NCBI GenBank assembly: GCA_049472395.1
Contig: JBLIRR010000027.1
Location: 17,218-81,217, forward strand
Length of the DNA: 64,000 nt
Direction of reading: 5' to 3'
Source of the DNA: JBLIRR01 sp049472395
GTDB taxonomy: Bacteria; SZUA-182; DTGQ01; JBLIRR01
This document shows, in pieces, positions 36,161 to 45,234 of this stretch. Both the position numbers and the translations under genes were made by a program. Within the stretch, counting starts at the first letter, position 1. Each line of letters opens with the position of its first letter. The notes beneath the pieces are model-generated. The model did no database searches. It was not told where the DNA came from and was given only the letters and a program-made list of their open reading frames with translations.

Positions 36161-38416
36161 ATGTGCATCAGGGATACTATCAGATATAACGTTCACTTCC
36201 ATATTAACCGTGTCGTAATCTCCAAGTGCCTCCTATTTATTGCTATGCTTATTTCGACAGGTATTCCTTTTATTCTCTCAAGAAAGTTAATATTACCATC
36301 CAGGGCCATACTGGCAAGCGGATTTTTAGCATTTGTCTCATGTATTCTCCTATGGCGCGATTTTCTTAAACTAGAGCGAAATAAGCTCCTTCTGTCAGCC
36401 GGTATATTCCTTCTCATCCTCGCTATTTCCCGCAGACACTTTATCCCACCCTCCAATTATGAAATCTATGATCTTTTCTTTAGTGCAGCTGCACTTTTTT
36501 TTCTATATCACCCATCATACATAAAGGACCTTTTCTTGTTTACCTCGATCATGATTGCGCCACTTTCCTTTGCACGCCTTTACGGATTTATGCCCTCTGC
36601 CCCCGTGCGCTTCCTATTATTGATCGCCGGCACTGGCGGAGCGATGATAGCGCCCACAATCAAAGCATGCCTGGTACGTATAAAAAGGAGGAGCTTTGAT
36701 ATTTTCCTTTATATTCTCTTCCCCTTACTTGTTGCTCTGTGTTCCTTTTTGATGATAAGCTTTTCCAAAGGATATCGTAAAAGCGGCCGTGTTCTCTTTG
36801 ATATTGGCCACGGAAGCACGCAAAGCCCGCAGCTTGACTATAATAAAGAGCTTTATAAAAGCGCGGAATTCGGGCATGCAAAGCTCGTGAGACTTATTGC
36901 ACGCTCGCATTTTCAGATTGACTATTGCACTGCTATAACCCGTGAGGTCCTCGCCGAGGCAAGCATCTTAGTGCTTATTATGCCATCCCTCCCCTACGAA
37001 CCCTCTGAGATTGACGCAATAAAAGAATTTGTTGCACATGGCGGAGGATTGCTTGTCATTGGAGATCATACTGATATCAACCAGGTGCGCAGCGCATGTA
37101 ATCCTGTTATTAAAGAATTTGGTATCCATATGCGATTTGATACCATATGGATATATACGAATGACCGGATGAATCTGGAATATAAAAATCACCCTGCCCT
37201 TTTTGATCTTGAAAAGGTCAATTTCAGTGTAGGGGCCTCTCTTGATATCACTCACCCTGCCCAAGCCGTCATCAGGACAAAATATGGGATCTTCTCCGAC
37301 CAGGGAGACCCGGATAATAAAAACCATGGCTACCTGGGAAATTCTACATTGGATAAAGGAGAGAAAACTCATGATTTATGTTTAGTTGCAGAATCACGCT
37401 ATGGAAGAGGCAGGGTGTATGTTATGGGGGATTCCTCGTATTTTCAAAATGCGTCATTATATCAAAACTGGATATATGCATGCCGCCTTTTTGATTGGCT
37501 CAATCATGCTCATAAAGCTCCCTCTGGGGAAAAGTGGGCCCTCGGAATTCTCTTACTGAGTGTATCAATTATATGCGCTTTCGCTCTACTGTATACCTCA
37601 TGGCCTCCATTCTTATTGCCTCTTCTCTTACTCTCTCTCATGGGTGCCCTATGGTCAGCAGAATTTTCAAATATACTCAGGTTCCCTCTGCCCCATACAC
37701 CATTTAGTTCGATCCTCATCGATATGGCCCATCATAATGAATATCCCCTTTATTGGATAAATAGGGAAAAATCTGATACCAATATTGATGGTGTGGTAAA
37801 CCAGATAATACGAGAGGGGTTTTACCCGGTAATTGAATCCAGCGCCCCCTTTACTCTTGAAAAATTGTCTGAACATAAGGCAGTATTTATTATTTGCCCT
37901 AATACACCCTTTCATATAAATGAAATAAAGGCATTGGAGCGCTTTGTAGAAAAGGGAGGGGGAGTGCTTCTTGTTGAAGGGCCGAGGAAATGGGCGCAGG
38001 CGCTTCCCTTATGGGGCCAATTCGGGCTTTTTAAAGACAGATATCCCCTCGCTGCCCACATGCCTGTTTTATCTCCCTTAGGGCTTCCTATCCGTCTACC
38101 TTACGGAAACTTTAAGGCCGACTTTATCCCTCATCCGATTACCTATGGCATCTCTGAAATAAATATGGTGAATCCATGCGAAATACGGGGAGGCCACCCC
38201 CTTGCCTTCATTAAGAATATACCGGTGATCAATGCCAAAGAAATCGGCAGAGGAAGAATTTGTGCCATAGGTGATGATCGATTTTTTGCCAACTATATGA
38301 CAGAATTTGAAGGAAACATTATGGATACTAATAAGATTCACTTACTCCTTAACATAATCTCCTATCTAACACACAAAGGTCCCTCTTCCCTGCCCTCTGG
38401 TTCATTACTCAAATGA
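36161..38416 (+). CDS. Large membrane protein with two DUF4350/GATase-like domains (first of a pair)
   Basis: About 751 residues. About seven or eight membrane segments occupy the first 200 residues, followed by a soluble domain (VLFDIGHGSTQ ... LAEASILVLIMPSLP ... FVAHGGGLLVIGDHTDI ... YGRGRVYVMGDSSYF), then a membrane pair, then a second domain of similar design (SILIDMAHHNEYPLY ... HKAVFIICPNTPF ... FVEKGGGVLLVEGP ... IGRGRICAIGDDRFF). The recurring (V/E)KGGGxLLxxG and GRGxxxxxGDD blocks match the DUF4350 / GldG-like glutamine-amidotransferase-like fold, which lacks the amidotransferase Cys here. Function is unknown. The start is uncertain: ATG 36161 is used, TTG 36122 is possible. It overlaps its paralogue by four bases (ATGA). 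Confidence 0.78.
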   Translation: MCIRDTIRYNVHFHINRVVISKCLLFIAMLISTGIPFILSRKLILPSRAILASGFLAFVSCILLWRDFLKLERNKLLLSAGIFLLILAISRRHFIPPSNYEIYDLFFSAAALFFLYHPSYIKDLFLFTSIMIAPLSFARLYGFMPSAPVRFLLLIAGTGGAMIAPTIKACLVRIKRRSFDIFLYILFPLLVALCSFLMISFSKGYRKSGRVLFDIGHGSTQSPQLDYNKELYKSAEFGHAKLVRLIARSHFQIDYCTAITREVLAEASILVLIMPSLPYEPSEIDAIKEFVAHGGGLLVIGDHTDINQVRSACNPVIKEFGIHMRFDTIWIYTNDRMNLEYKNHPALFDLEKVNFSVGASLDITHPAQAVIRTKYGIFSDQGDPDNKNHGYLGNSTLDKGEKTHDLCLVAESRYGRGRVYVMGDSSYFQNASLYQNWIYACRLFDWLNHAHKAPSGEKWALGILLLSVSIICAFALLYTSWPPFLLPLLLLSLMGALWSAEFSNILRFPLPHTPFSSILIDMAHHNEYPLYWINREKSDTNIDGVVNQIIREGFYPVIESSAPFTLEKLSEHKAVFIICPNTPFHINEIKALERFVEKGGGVLLVEGPRKWAQALPLWGQFGLFKDRYPLAAHMPVLSPLGLPIRLPYGNFKADFIPHPITYGISEINMVNPCEIRGGHPLAFIKNIPVINAKEIGRGRICAIGDDRFFANYMTEFEGNIMDTNKIHLLLNIISYLTHKGPSSLPSGSLLK

Positions 38417-40914
38417 AATCAGGACTCAGGGAAGGGAAAAAAGAAATCCGCTTCGAGCATATTCGCCTCATAGCTCAACTCGTGTGTATATGGCTTCTTG
38501 TTGCCCTCTGGTGGGGATCTGTCATGCTCGCCCCTATGCAAATTCATAATACACAAGTCACGCATGACTTACTATTTTTTGCACTAGGCTTTATTATTTT
38601 TCAAAGCATTGCCTCATGGAAAAAATCGAACCTTTTTCTTCTCCTCCCGACAGGTCTTGCCATAGGAATCAGCCACGCTGCAATGAAATCCATGCGGGGT
38701 CTACCCAAAGCGGGCGCGGATTTTTTTGCCCCCCAGATTTCACTCATTCAGAATCTTTTCGGGGTTCACACAAGCGCACTATCCGGAACATTGATCTTTC
38801 AAGGGAAAAAGATTACATGTGACCTTATGAAAATGGGTTTTTTTCTGTTCATCACTTTTACTCTCACATTTTTAGCACTCATTATTATCACAAAGATGGC
38901 GATACGAAAAAAAATTATTCTCATTTTAGTGAGTGTTCTTATTCATTATTTTTATTTTCTTGGACGATTCTCCCTTATCGCGGCTTTTACTCCAAAAGTC
39001 ATGGGTGCGGGACTTTTCCCCTTCAATCTGTTCTTTTGGAGAATAGCTCTTCTTACGTATCTTCCGTTGATTGTGCTCTGGTTTTTTCTCCTCTATGAAT
39101 GTGATCTAAAGTGTGTCACTCCTCTCATTCCACGACGTTATAAGCCACGAAAAATTACCATGAATGAGGTGTATCCATGTCTCCTTTTTCTTGCTATAGG
39201 TATTTGTTTTGCCCTGTCATATTATTTTTATGGATTTATCCAGCATCAAAAGATACATTGTATAATCGATGAAATCCACAGTGATTGGGAATCAAGCCTT
39301 ATTGACTTTAATGAGAATATCTTCGGGTCTTTGGCTGAAAACAGTTATCATTCTTTTCTCGATTATTTAAGACATTTTTATGCCGTAACAATTCTTGATA
39401 ATGCACGCCACCTACCTCCTCCTCAATTAGATGGCGTCAAGGTCAGTTATGCTGATACCATTACGTCTTCTTTACTTGCTACCTTAAAAAATTCTTATCC
39501 TGGGACTCATCCGGTGCTTATCCTCAAATGTATTACTACTCCCTTTTCACAAGAAGAGATAAGTGCTCTCAAAAATTTCGTGTATGAGGGGGGGAGCCTT
39601 TTTCTCATAGGAGATCATTCTGATGTATTTTTTATGAATAAGAACATCAATGAATTGGCACACCACTTCGGCATTCGCTTTGAACAAAACTCAACCTATT
39701 TTATCGACGGAGGGTGGATTATCAGTACTACATCCTTCTACAGGAATCATCCTGCAACACATCATTTAGATATGTTTATATGGGCTACAGGCGACTCTCT
39801 CACCTTATCGCCATCCGCTTTTCCTCTCATATGCTCGCATCCTGTATGCTTTGCAGATGAGGTGAATTATTTCTTTGATAATTTTTTCGGTAATAAACGG
39901 GTGGACCCTTCGGAAATCTTCGGAAGTTTTGTTCTTATGGCAGGCTCCCATTATGGGAAGGGAAAAATAATTGCCTTTTCCGATTCTACATGCTTCAATA
40001 ATTACTTAATGTTTAGTGTCGGCCGAAGGGCTTTACTATCCGGGACATTGAGCTGGCTTTCAGATAAAGGACACCTGAATCCTTTCCTTGTGTGTGCACT
40101 GCTCCTTTTATGCCTCGTACCATTTGTGTGTATGCACAAAAGAGGATCAGATACTCTTACATTCGTATATATCACCACCGCGGCATTGGTGAGTGGCTTA
40201 GCCCTCGGCTATTTTTTGAGCTTCGTGCTCAATCATGCCTTGTATCCCATGCCGCACCCTCTATTGCCCATGCCCCCCCAAGTCGTTATTGATGCAAGCC
40301 ATAATCCCCGATACTGCCTAAGTTTCGGCAATAGTGAGTGGTTTCTTTCACCAACAAGCTACGATAACCTTTTATTTAATTGTGGACGGATCGACCTCTT
40401 CCCCCGGATTCATTATAAAGGACCCCTTACTGCATCACGCAGTGAAGAGAAATCCTGCCTCATTATAGCCTCCCCACAAAAGAATTTTTGCAGAAAAGAG
40501 CAAGAAGATATTCAATTATATATAAAGAAAGGGGGGGCGTTGCTATTGATTGAGGGGTCACACAATGACTCAACGATTAATCAGATAGCACATTTATTTA
40601 ATATTCATTTTCACTTGCGTCCTTCGAGCCATATAATTAGCTCTTCCGGGGTCGACGGGTGCTCAGTTCTTTATCACTATCGCAATACCCCAATTATTTC
40701 TTATAAGCAGGAAGGCAAAGGATTTATCGTTATAGTAAGCGATGATGCTCTTTTTATGAAAAAAAATTCCAGCTTACTCGGAAAAGAGCTCGTTACCTTA
40801 CAGTGCAGTATAATAAAAGCCCTTGTCACTCATGATGCGACAATCCTGAAAACCATGAACTGGGATTTTCTTGATAAATTCTATGCGAACGTGTTAGCCA
40901 TTTCACCTGATTAA
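38413..40914 (+). CDS. Large membrane protein with two DUF4350/GATase-like domains (second of a pair)
   Basis: 833 residues and the same plan as its upstream neighbour: about eight membrane segments in the first 275 residues, a soluble domain (IDEIHSDWESSL ... FVYEGGSLFLIGDHSDV ... YGKGKIIAFSDSTCF), a membrane pair near 565-610, and a shorter second domain (VVIDASHNPRYCL ... YIKKGGALLLIEGSHND). The shared order and motifs indicate tandem duplication followed by divergence. No catalytic residues are recognised. Translation is coupled to the first gene. The histidine kinase gene starts 177 bases later on the same strand. Confidence 0.78.
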   Translation: MKSGLREGKKEIRFEHIRLIAQLVCIWLLVALWWGSVMLAPMQIHNTQVTHDLLFFALGFIIFQSIASWKKSNLFLLLPTGLAIGISHAAMKSMRGLPKAGADFFAPQISLIQNLFGVHTSALSGTLIFQGKKITCDLMKMGFFLFITFTLTFLALIIITKMAIRKKIILILVSVLIHYFYFLGRFSLIAAFTPKVMGAGLFPFNLFFWRIALLTYLPLIVLWFFLLYECDLKCVTPLIPRRYKPRKITMNEVYPCLLFLAIGICFALSYYFYGFIQHQKIHCIIDEIHSDWESSLIDFNENIFGSLAENSYHSFLDYLRHFYAVTILDNARHLPPPQLDGVKVSYADTITSSLLATLKNSYPGTHPVLILKCITTPFSQEEISALKNFVYEGGSLFLIGDHSDVFFMNKNINELAHHFGIRFEQNSTYFIDGGWIISTTSFYRNHPATHHLDMFIWATGDSLTLSPSAFPLICSHPVCFADEVNYFFDNFFGNKRVDPSEIFGSFVLMAGSHYGKGKIIAFSDSTCFNNYLMFSVGRRALLSGTLSWLSDKGHLNPFLVCALLLLCLVPFVCMHKRGSDTLTFVYITTAALVSGLALGYFLSFVLNHALYPMPHPLLPMPPQVVIDASHNPRYCLSFGNSEWFLSPTSYDNLLFNCGRIDLFPRIHYKGPLTASRSEEKSCLIIASPQKNFCRKEQEDIQLYIKKGGALLLIEGSHNDSTINQIAHLFNIHFHLRPSSHIISSSGVDGCSVLYHYRNTPIISYKQEGKGFIVIVSDDALFMKKNSSLLGKELVTLQCSIIKALVTHDATILKTMNWDFLDKFYANVLAISPD

Positions 40915-41091
40915 TTTCTTCCCTACCCGATAATTCTCCCTCAATTTCTCGATAAGGAAGTGAGAATATTAAGGCATGGTATATACCTGACGGGGCGGAG
41001 CTGTGTATAGTGTCAGCCGATATTTTACACTCAATATACCGAAAATATAGTGAAAAATATCTCGTCACGATTATAAGCCAGGATACTTTGA

Positions 41092-42957
41092 ATGAATCAA
41101 GAGCATAATAAAGCAGAAAAAAGTAACTTCAAACGAATTAATGTACTCGGATTATTTAGTGGAGCCATAAGTCTCACCTTTATTATCGCTGCAGTCATTC
41201 TCTATTGTCATTATGAAAAAAAAGCAGGTGAGAGGCTCATTTTAGAGGATGGTACAGCTTTGTGCCACCTTATCACGGACGCGGCACGTCAAGAATATTT
41301 TGGAGAAAGCAGTAAAATAAATCACAATCTTATTGATTATGTTGTTCGAGAAAAAAGATTGATGTATTGCCTGATAAGCGATAGCAACCTTACCCCTTTC
41401 CTGCAATTAGGGAGCGACCAGCCCCTTAATGATACAAAAATTATTCAAAATGCATGGAATTCTGAATACCTCTTAATTCAAAAATATACTATGAAAGACA
41501 AGAATAATAAAGAAATTTACGAGTTCTCAAAACCCATATATCACAATGGCGAAAAGGTGGGACTTGTAAGGATCGGTCTTTATTTATCAAATTATATTCA
41601 CCTGAACAGAAGCACCGGTTATATACTCACATTAATAACCCTTGCCTTTTTCATCCTTGTTTTTATTTTCTACCATTTAATAAAGAGGTTGCTTGCTCCT
41701 ATATTCCAAATGAAACAGGAACTGACCAAAATGATTGTTGAAGAACATGAATTTTCAGAGCTTGAAATCTCTTTTGCAGGTGAAATTGGCCAGCTTGCCA
41801 ATAAGATGAATCAATTTTTACAGGTGCAGCAAGAGAGAATTAAGGATTTAGAGATGGCTAATTGCGAATTGGATGTAGCGAATAAGATTTTTATCTATGA
41901 AAAAAGCCGGATAAGGGTTGTTCTTGATAACTTAAAAATAGGGCTTGTGCTCATCGACTCTACTGGCAAGGTGATAATGTTTAATAAACGCGCGAATCAT
42001 TTTCTCAAAATGGATTTGCAGGAGTATATTGATAAACCCTGGGAAGAGGTGCTTGAAGATCAAGATCCAGCCCTGGTTAACCTATTTAATGAATTTTGTC
42101 AAAAAGGGAGCATCTATGGGCATGATTCAGTGGAAATTGAGAGTCCCCATATTGATGCCGCAACGGTATTATGTCATGATTGCTTTTATCTACTGGATGA
42201 GAGGGATAAATCCCTTGGCGTTCTGTGGACCATATCTGACATTACCTCCCTAAAACAGGCTGAATTATCACGACATGAATTTGTAAATCATGTAGCCCAT
42301 GAATTGAAAACCCCTCTGAATACACTTCGCTCTTATAGCGAAATGCTTCTTGATAATGAAGTGGAGAATGAGGAAAGCAAAAAGGAATTTTTCAATAGTA
42401 TCAATGAAGAGGCGATCAGATTATCCCGGTTAATTAATAACCTTTTGAATATAACCAAAATTGAGATCCCTAATCCAAAGGTCAGTAAGACGCTTATTAA
42501 GATGGATAAATTATTAATGGATTGTTACAAAGCTGTGCAACCACAAGCGCTTAATAAACAGATACATTTCTTGTATGATATACCAGACAAAATACCTAAT
42601 ATGCTCTTGGATAAAGATTTAATCGAAGTGGCTATCCTTAACCTGTTAACGAACGCTATAAAGTATACACCCAACAATGGAAAGGTCATGTTAAAGGTAT
42701 TACTTGAGGAAAACAGTGTCCTTATTCGGGTGACTGACAATGGTATGGGAATTGCCGATTCTGAGATTGACTATATCTTTGATAAATTCTTTCGATCTTC
42801 AAGAGATGAAATTAGAACAGAATCAGGGACCGGCTTGGGATTATCCTTAGCTATGAGTATTGTCAAGCTGCATAATGGAGATATCAAAGCGGAAAGCAAA
42901 GTGGGGAAAGGCAGTTCATTTACCATGACCCTCCCCATAGAAGAAGTGTATATATAA
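41092..42957 (+). CDS. Membrane sensor histidine kinase with PAS domain
   Basis: 621 residues. A membrane segment near 18-38 and another near 180-205 frame a periplasmic sensor of about 140 residues. A HAMP-like linker follows, then a PAS domain (about 285-390: RVVLDNLKIGLVLIDSTGKVIMFN). The dimerisation box is HEFVNHVAHELKTPLNT, with the phospho-His near residue 402. The ATPase part has N box NLLTNAIKY, G1 DNGMGIAD, F box and G2 GTGLGLSLAMSI. It is an inner-membrane sensor that should phosphorylate the receiver encoded 18 bases downstream. The ATG has AGGA eight bases upstream. It probably leads the signalling-secretion operon. Confidence 0.92.
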   Translation: MNQEHNKAEKSNFKRINVLGLFSGAISLTFIIAAVILYCHYEKKAGERLILEDGTALCHLITDAARQEYFGESSKINHNLIDYVVREKRLMYCLISDSNLTPFLQLGSDQPLNDTKIIQNAWNSEYLLIQKYTMKDKNNKEIYEFSKPIYHNGEKVGLVRIGLYLSNYIHLNRSTGYILTLITLAFFILVFIFYHLIKRLLAPIFQMKQELTKMIVEEHEFSELEISFAGEIGQLANKMNQFLQVQQERIKDLEMANCELDVANKIFIYEKSRIRVVLDNLKIGLVLIDSTGKVIMFNKRANHFLKMDLQEYIDKPWEEVLEDQDPALVNLFNEFCQKGSIYGHDSVEIESPHIDAATVLCHDCFYLLDERDKSLGVLWTISDITSLKQAELSRHEFVNHVAHELKTPLNTLRSYSEMLLDNEVENEESKKEFFNSINEEAIRLSRLINNLLNITKIEIPNPKVSKTLIKMDKLLMDCYKAVQPQALNKQIHFLYDIPDKIPNMLLDKDLIEVAILNLLTNAIKYTPNNGKVMLKVLLEENSVLIRVTDNGMGIADSEIDYIFDKFFRSSRDEIRTESGTGLGLSLAMSIVKLHNGDIKAESKVGKGSSFTMTLPIEEVYI

Positions 42958-42975
42958 CTCTTTATAGGCATCAGG

Positions 42976-43353
42976 ATGGAAAAAAAGAAGATTTTAATTG
43001 CTGATGATGAACCGTATGTCCTCAAAGTAGCAAAAATAAAATTCGGCAATGCCGGGTATGACGTGACTACTGTTAACAACGGGCTCAAGGCCTTAGAGAA
43101 TATGCATTCCTTAAGGCCTGATGTTCTCATCACTGATATTAATATGCCTCTTTTGACTGGCAAGGAATTGTGCATGCGCACGAATTGCCTGAACGATGAA
43201 AAAGAATTCCTTACTATCGTTGTGACATCCCGTATTGGAGAAAGGGATGAAGAATGGGCTCAGTCTTTACAAAATACCATACTTCTTGAAAAACCATTTA
43301 GTCCGAAAGAGATGCTAAAAATTATTACGCACTATTTTTCACGTAGAGGGTAA
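42976..43353 (+). CDS. Single-domain response regulator
   Basis: 125 residues, a receiver with no output domain. The acidic pocket is ADDEP, the phospho-acceptor is Asp54 in LITDINMP, and the conserved Lys lies in LLEKPFSP. It lies between the histidine kinase and the GAF-HD-GYP gene, so a route from kinase to receiver to HD-GYP or STAS protein is likely (inference). Confidence 0.9.
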   Translation: MEKKKILIADDEPYVLKVAKIKFGNAGYDVTTVNNGLKALENMHSLRPDVLITDINMPLLTGKELCMRTNCLNDEKEFLTIVVTSRIGERDEEWAQSLQNTILLEKPFSPKEMLKIITHYFSRRG

Positions 43354-43361
43354 TATATATT

Positions 43362-44912
43362 ATGGAGACAATCCCTGTACCCAAAGATAAGTTTGATCAT
43401 CTTGATTTTGCGCCCATAGACAAATTGCTCAAAAGCGGGTATAGATTATTCAGTCACCATCTTGAGCTCAGGGACCCATGGGGAAAGATCATCCTTTCCT
43501 ATCCCTCATCAAAATCATCCTTATGTTCAAAAAAAAGTTACAAGGAATTTTTCCCCGGTGGAATAAACAATAAGAATATGGAGCCGGTTCTCTTTGACAA
43601 GGATCGATCATTGATTGGAATACCTATCGTCGCAGTTGACTCTTTTATGGGGGCATTAATTATATTGGACCAGAGCGACACGTGCCCGGAATCATTCTCG
43701 AAAAAATCATTCAAGTTCTATCAGGACATGACAAATCTCATTGCCAAGGAATACACTGCCCAGATAGAAATTATTAGCCTCACGGAAGAATTAGCCTGTC
43801 GCTATGATGAATTAAATTTATTTTACAAACTGGGCGATTGGCTCAAAGGCATTAAAGAAATAGAGGAAAGCATCCAATTACTTATAGAGAAAATTGCTGA
43901 TACCCTTGATGTGGATAATGGTTTTATTAGCCTTCCTGAGAATGGGATCTATATATTAACCGGGATTTTCGAGGAATGGAAGGATGAGCAACAAAAACAA
44001 GCTTACCTTAGACGATTAGGCAGTGGATTTATGAAACACTTCTCAACCCATAGAGAAGAAATAGTGTTATATGACAAGAATCATAAAAGTAAGAATAAAA
44101 AACTTGCTCAATATTTTCCCAGAGCAATGAATCTTATCGCTGTTCCCATCCGTATAGATGATCAGCTTGAAGGCACGCTCGGCGCATTTTTTAAAGACAT
44201 ATCCCACAAGAAACAATTTACAACGAGTGATGTGATGTTACTTAACTCCATGTCAAAAGTAATATCCATTCTTTTAAAAAATAATGAGCTTTATCTTAAT
44301 CTCAAATCTTTATTGGTAAATATGGTTAAATGTTTTGTCTCTGCTATCGAGGCAAAAGATTATTATACACGCGGTCACTCAGAACGGGTGAATTATATTT
44401 CAATGCTTATTGCTGATAGAATGAATTTGCCCCAAAATCTCAGAGAAAGTATTAATTGGACTTCAATTCTTCATGATATCGGTAAAATTGGTATTCCTGA
44501 ATCAATCCTTACCAAACGAGGGGCGCTCACTCGTAAAGAATATGCAAAAATAAAAGAGCATCCCCAGCGCGGTTATATTATTTTAAAGCCGATTCAATCA
44601 CAGTTTTCCCTTGATGGGGTACTCTATCACCAGGAGAACTATGATGGCAGCGGATATCCTAATGGACTGAAGGGAGAAGAGATTCCTTTGAGCGCTCGAA
44701 TAATAGCAGTTGCCGATACTTACGATGCTATTACAAGCCAGCGTGCCTATAGAAATAATCGCAGTCACCAGGAAGCAATTGCTGAAATAAAAAGAGTGGC
44801 AGGGAAGCAATTGGACCCTGAGATAGTAAGGATTTTTATTAAACTTATCGAAGAAAAAGGTGAAGAGATATTAAAACAAGAAAATAGAGAAATTATTTAT
44901 GAAGGTAAATGA
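43362..44912 (+). CDS. GAF - HD-GYP protein, likely c-di-GMP phosphodiesterase
   Basis: 516 residues. The N-terminal 140 residues look like a degenerate PocR/GAF-like sensor (LELRDPWGKIILSY), followed by a GAF domain (about 155-310). The HD-GYP domain holds HDIGKIGIPESIL near residue 370, VLYHQENYDGSGYPNGL near 425-440 and VADTYDAITSQRAYR. The common HHE is HQE, a variant known in the family, and the GYP triad is intact. It starts nine bases after the receiver and overlaps the STAS gene by 14 bases. It could lower c-di-GMP near the MshEN-bearing ATPase encoded two genes on. Confidence 0.9.
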   Translation: METIPVPKDKFDHLDFAPIDKLLKSGYRLFSHHLELRDPWGKIILSYPSSKSSLCSKKSYKEFFPGGINNKNMEPVLFDKDRSLIGIPIVAVDSFMGALIILDQSDTCPESFSKKSFKFYQDMTNLIAKEYTAQIEIISLTEELACRYDELNLFYKLGDWLKGIKEIEESIQLLIEKIADTLDVDNGFISLPENGIYILTGIFEEWKDEQQKQAYLRRLGSGFMKHFSTHREEIVLYDKNHKSKNKKLAQYFPRAMNLIAVPIRIDDQLEGTLGAFFKDISHKKQFTTSDVMLLNSMSKVISILLKNNELYLNLKSLLVNMVKCFVSAIEAKDYYTRGHSERVNYISMLIADRMNLPQNLRESINWTSILHDIGKIGIPESILTKRGALTRKEYAKIKEHPQRGYIILKPIQSQFSLDGVLYHQENYDGSGYPNGLKGEEIPLSARIIAVADTYDAITSQRAYRNNRSHQEAIAEIKRVAGKQLDPEIVRIFIKLIEEKGEEILKQENREIIYEGK

Positions 44913-45234
44913 AAGTAAATTGGGATTGATCTCTATCCTGTCTCTGTCCGGTCAATTAACTAAGGGCAATTTAGACGAATTAGAAAAGAGCTTTAAGAAT
45001 CATCTTGCCATGGGGAATATGCGTATGTTGATAGACCTCAAGGATGTGAGCTTGATTGATAGCGCCGGATTAGAGCTTCTCTGGGATAGCCTTATGAAAT
45101 TTCGTAAAGTTGGTGGCAGCCTTAAACTGGCCAATCCCTCCTCGCTCATTTCCGATATTCTGCTCGCAACGAAAATGAACAATATTTTTGAGATTTTTTC
45201 AGACCAGGAAAAGGCGTACAGGAGTTTTCTATGA
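44899..45234 (+). CDS. STAS-domain (anti-sigma factor antagonist-like) protein
   Basis: 111 residues forming one STAS domain. The phosphorylatable serine is in LIDSAGLELL, near residue 55. Such proteins bind partner anti-sigma kinases in partner-switching circuits; no RsbW-like kinase or PP2C phosphatase lies in the window. Overlaps on both sides (14 bases with the HD-GYP gene, four with gspE) place it firmly inside the operon. Confidence 0.87.
   Translation: MKVNESKLGLISILSLSGQLTKGNLDELEKSFKNHLAMGNMRMLIDLKDVSLIDSAGLELLWDSLMKFRKVGGSLKLANPSSLISDILLATKMNNIFEIFSDQEKAYRSFL

Noticed and set aside
40915..41091. Possible c-di-GMP riboswitch ahead of the histidine kinase
   Set aside because: The context made it attractive, but the conserved GEMM core sequences are not present in the gap.
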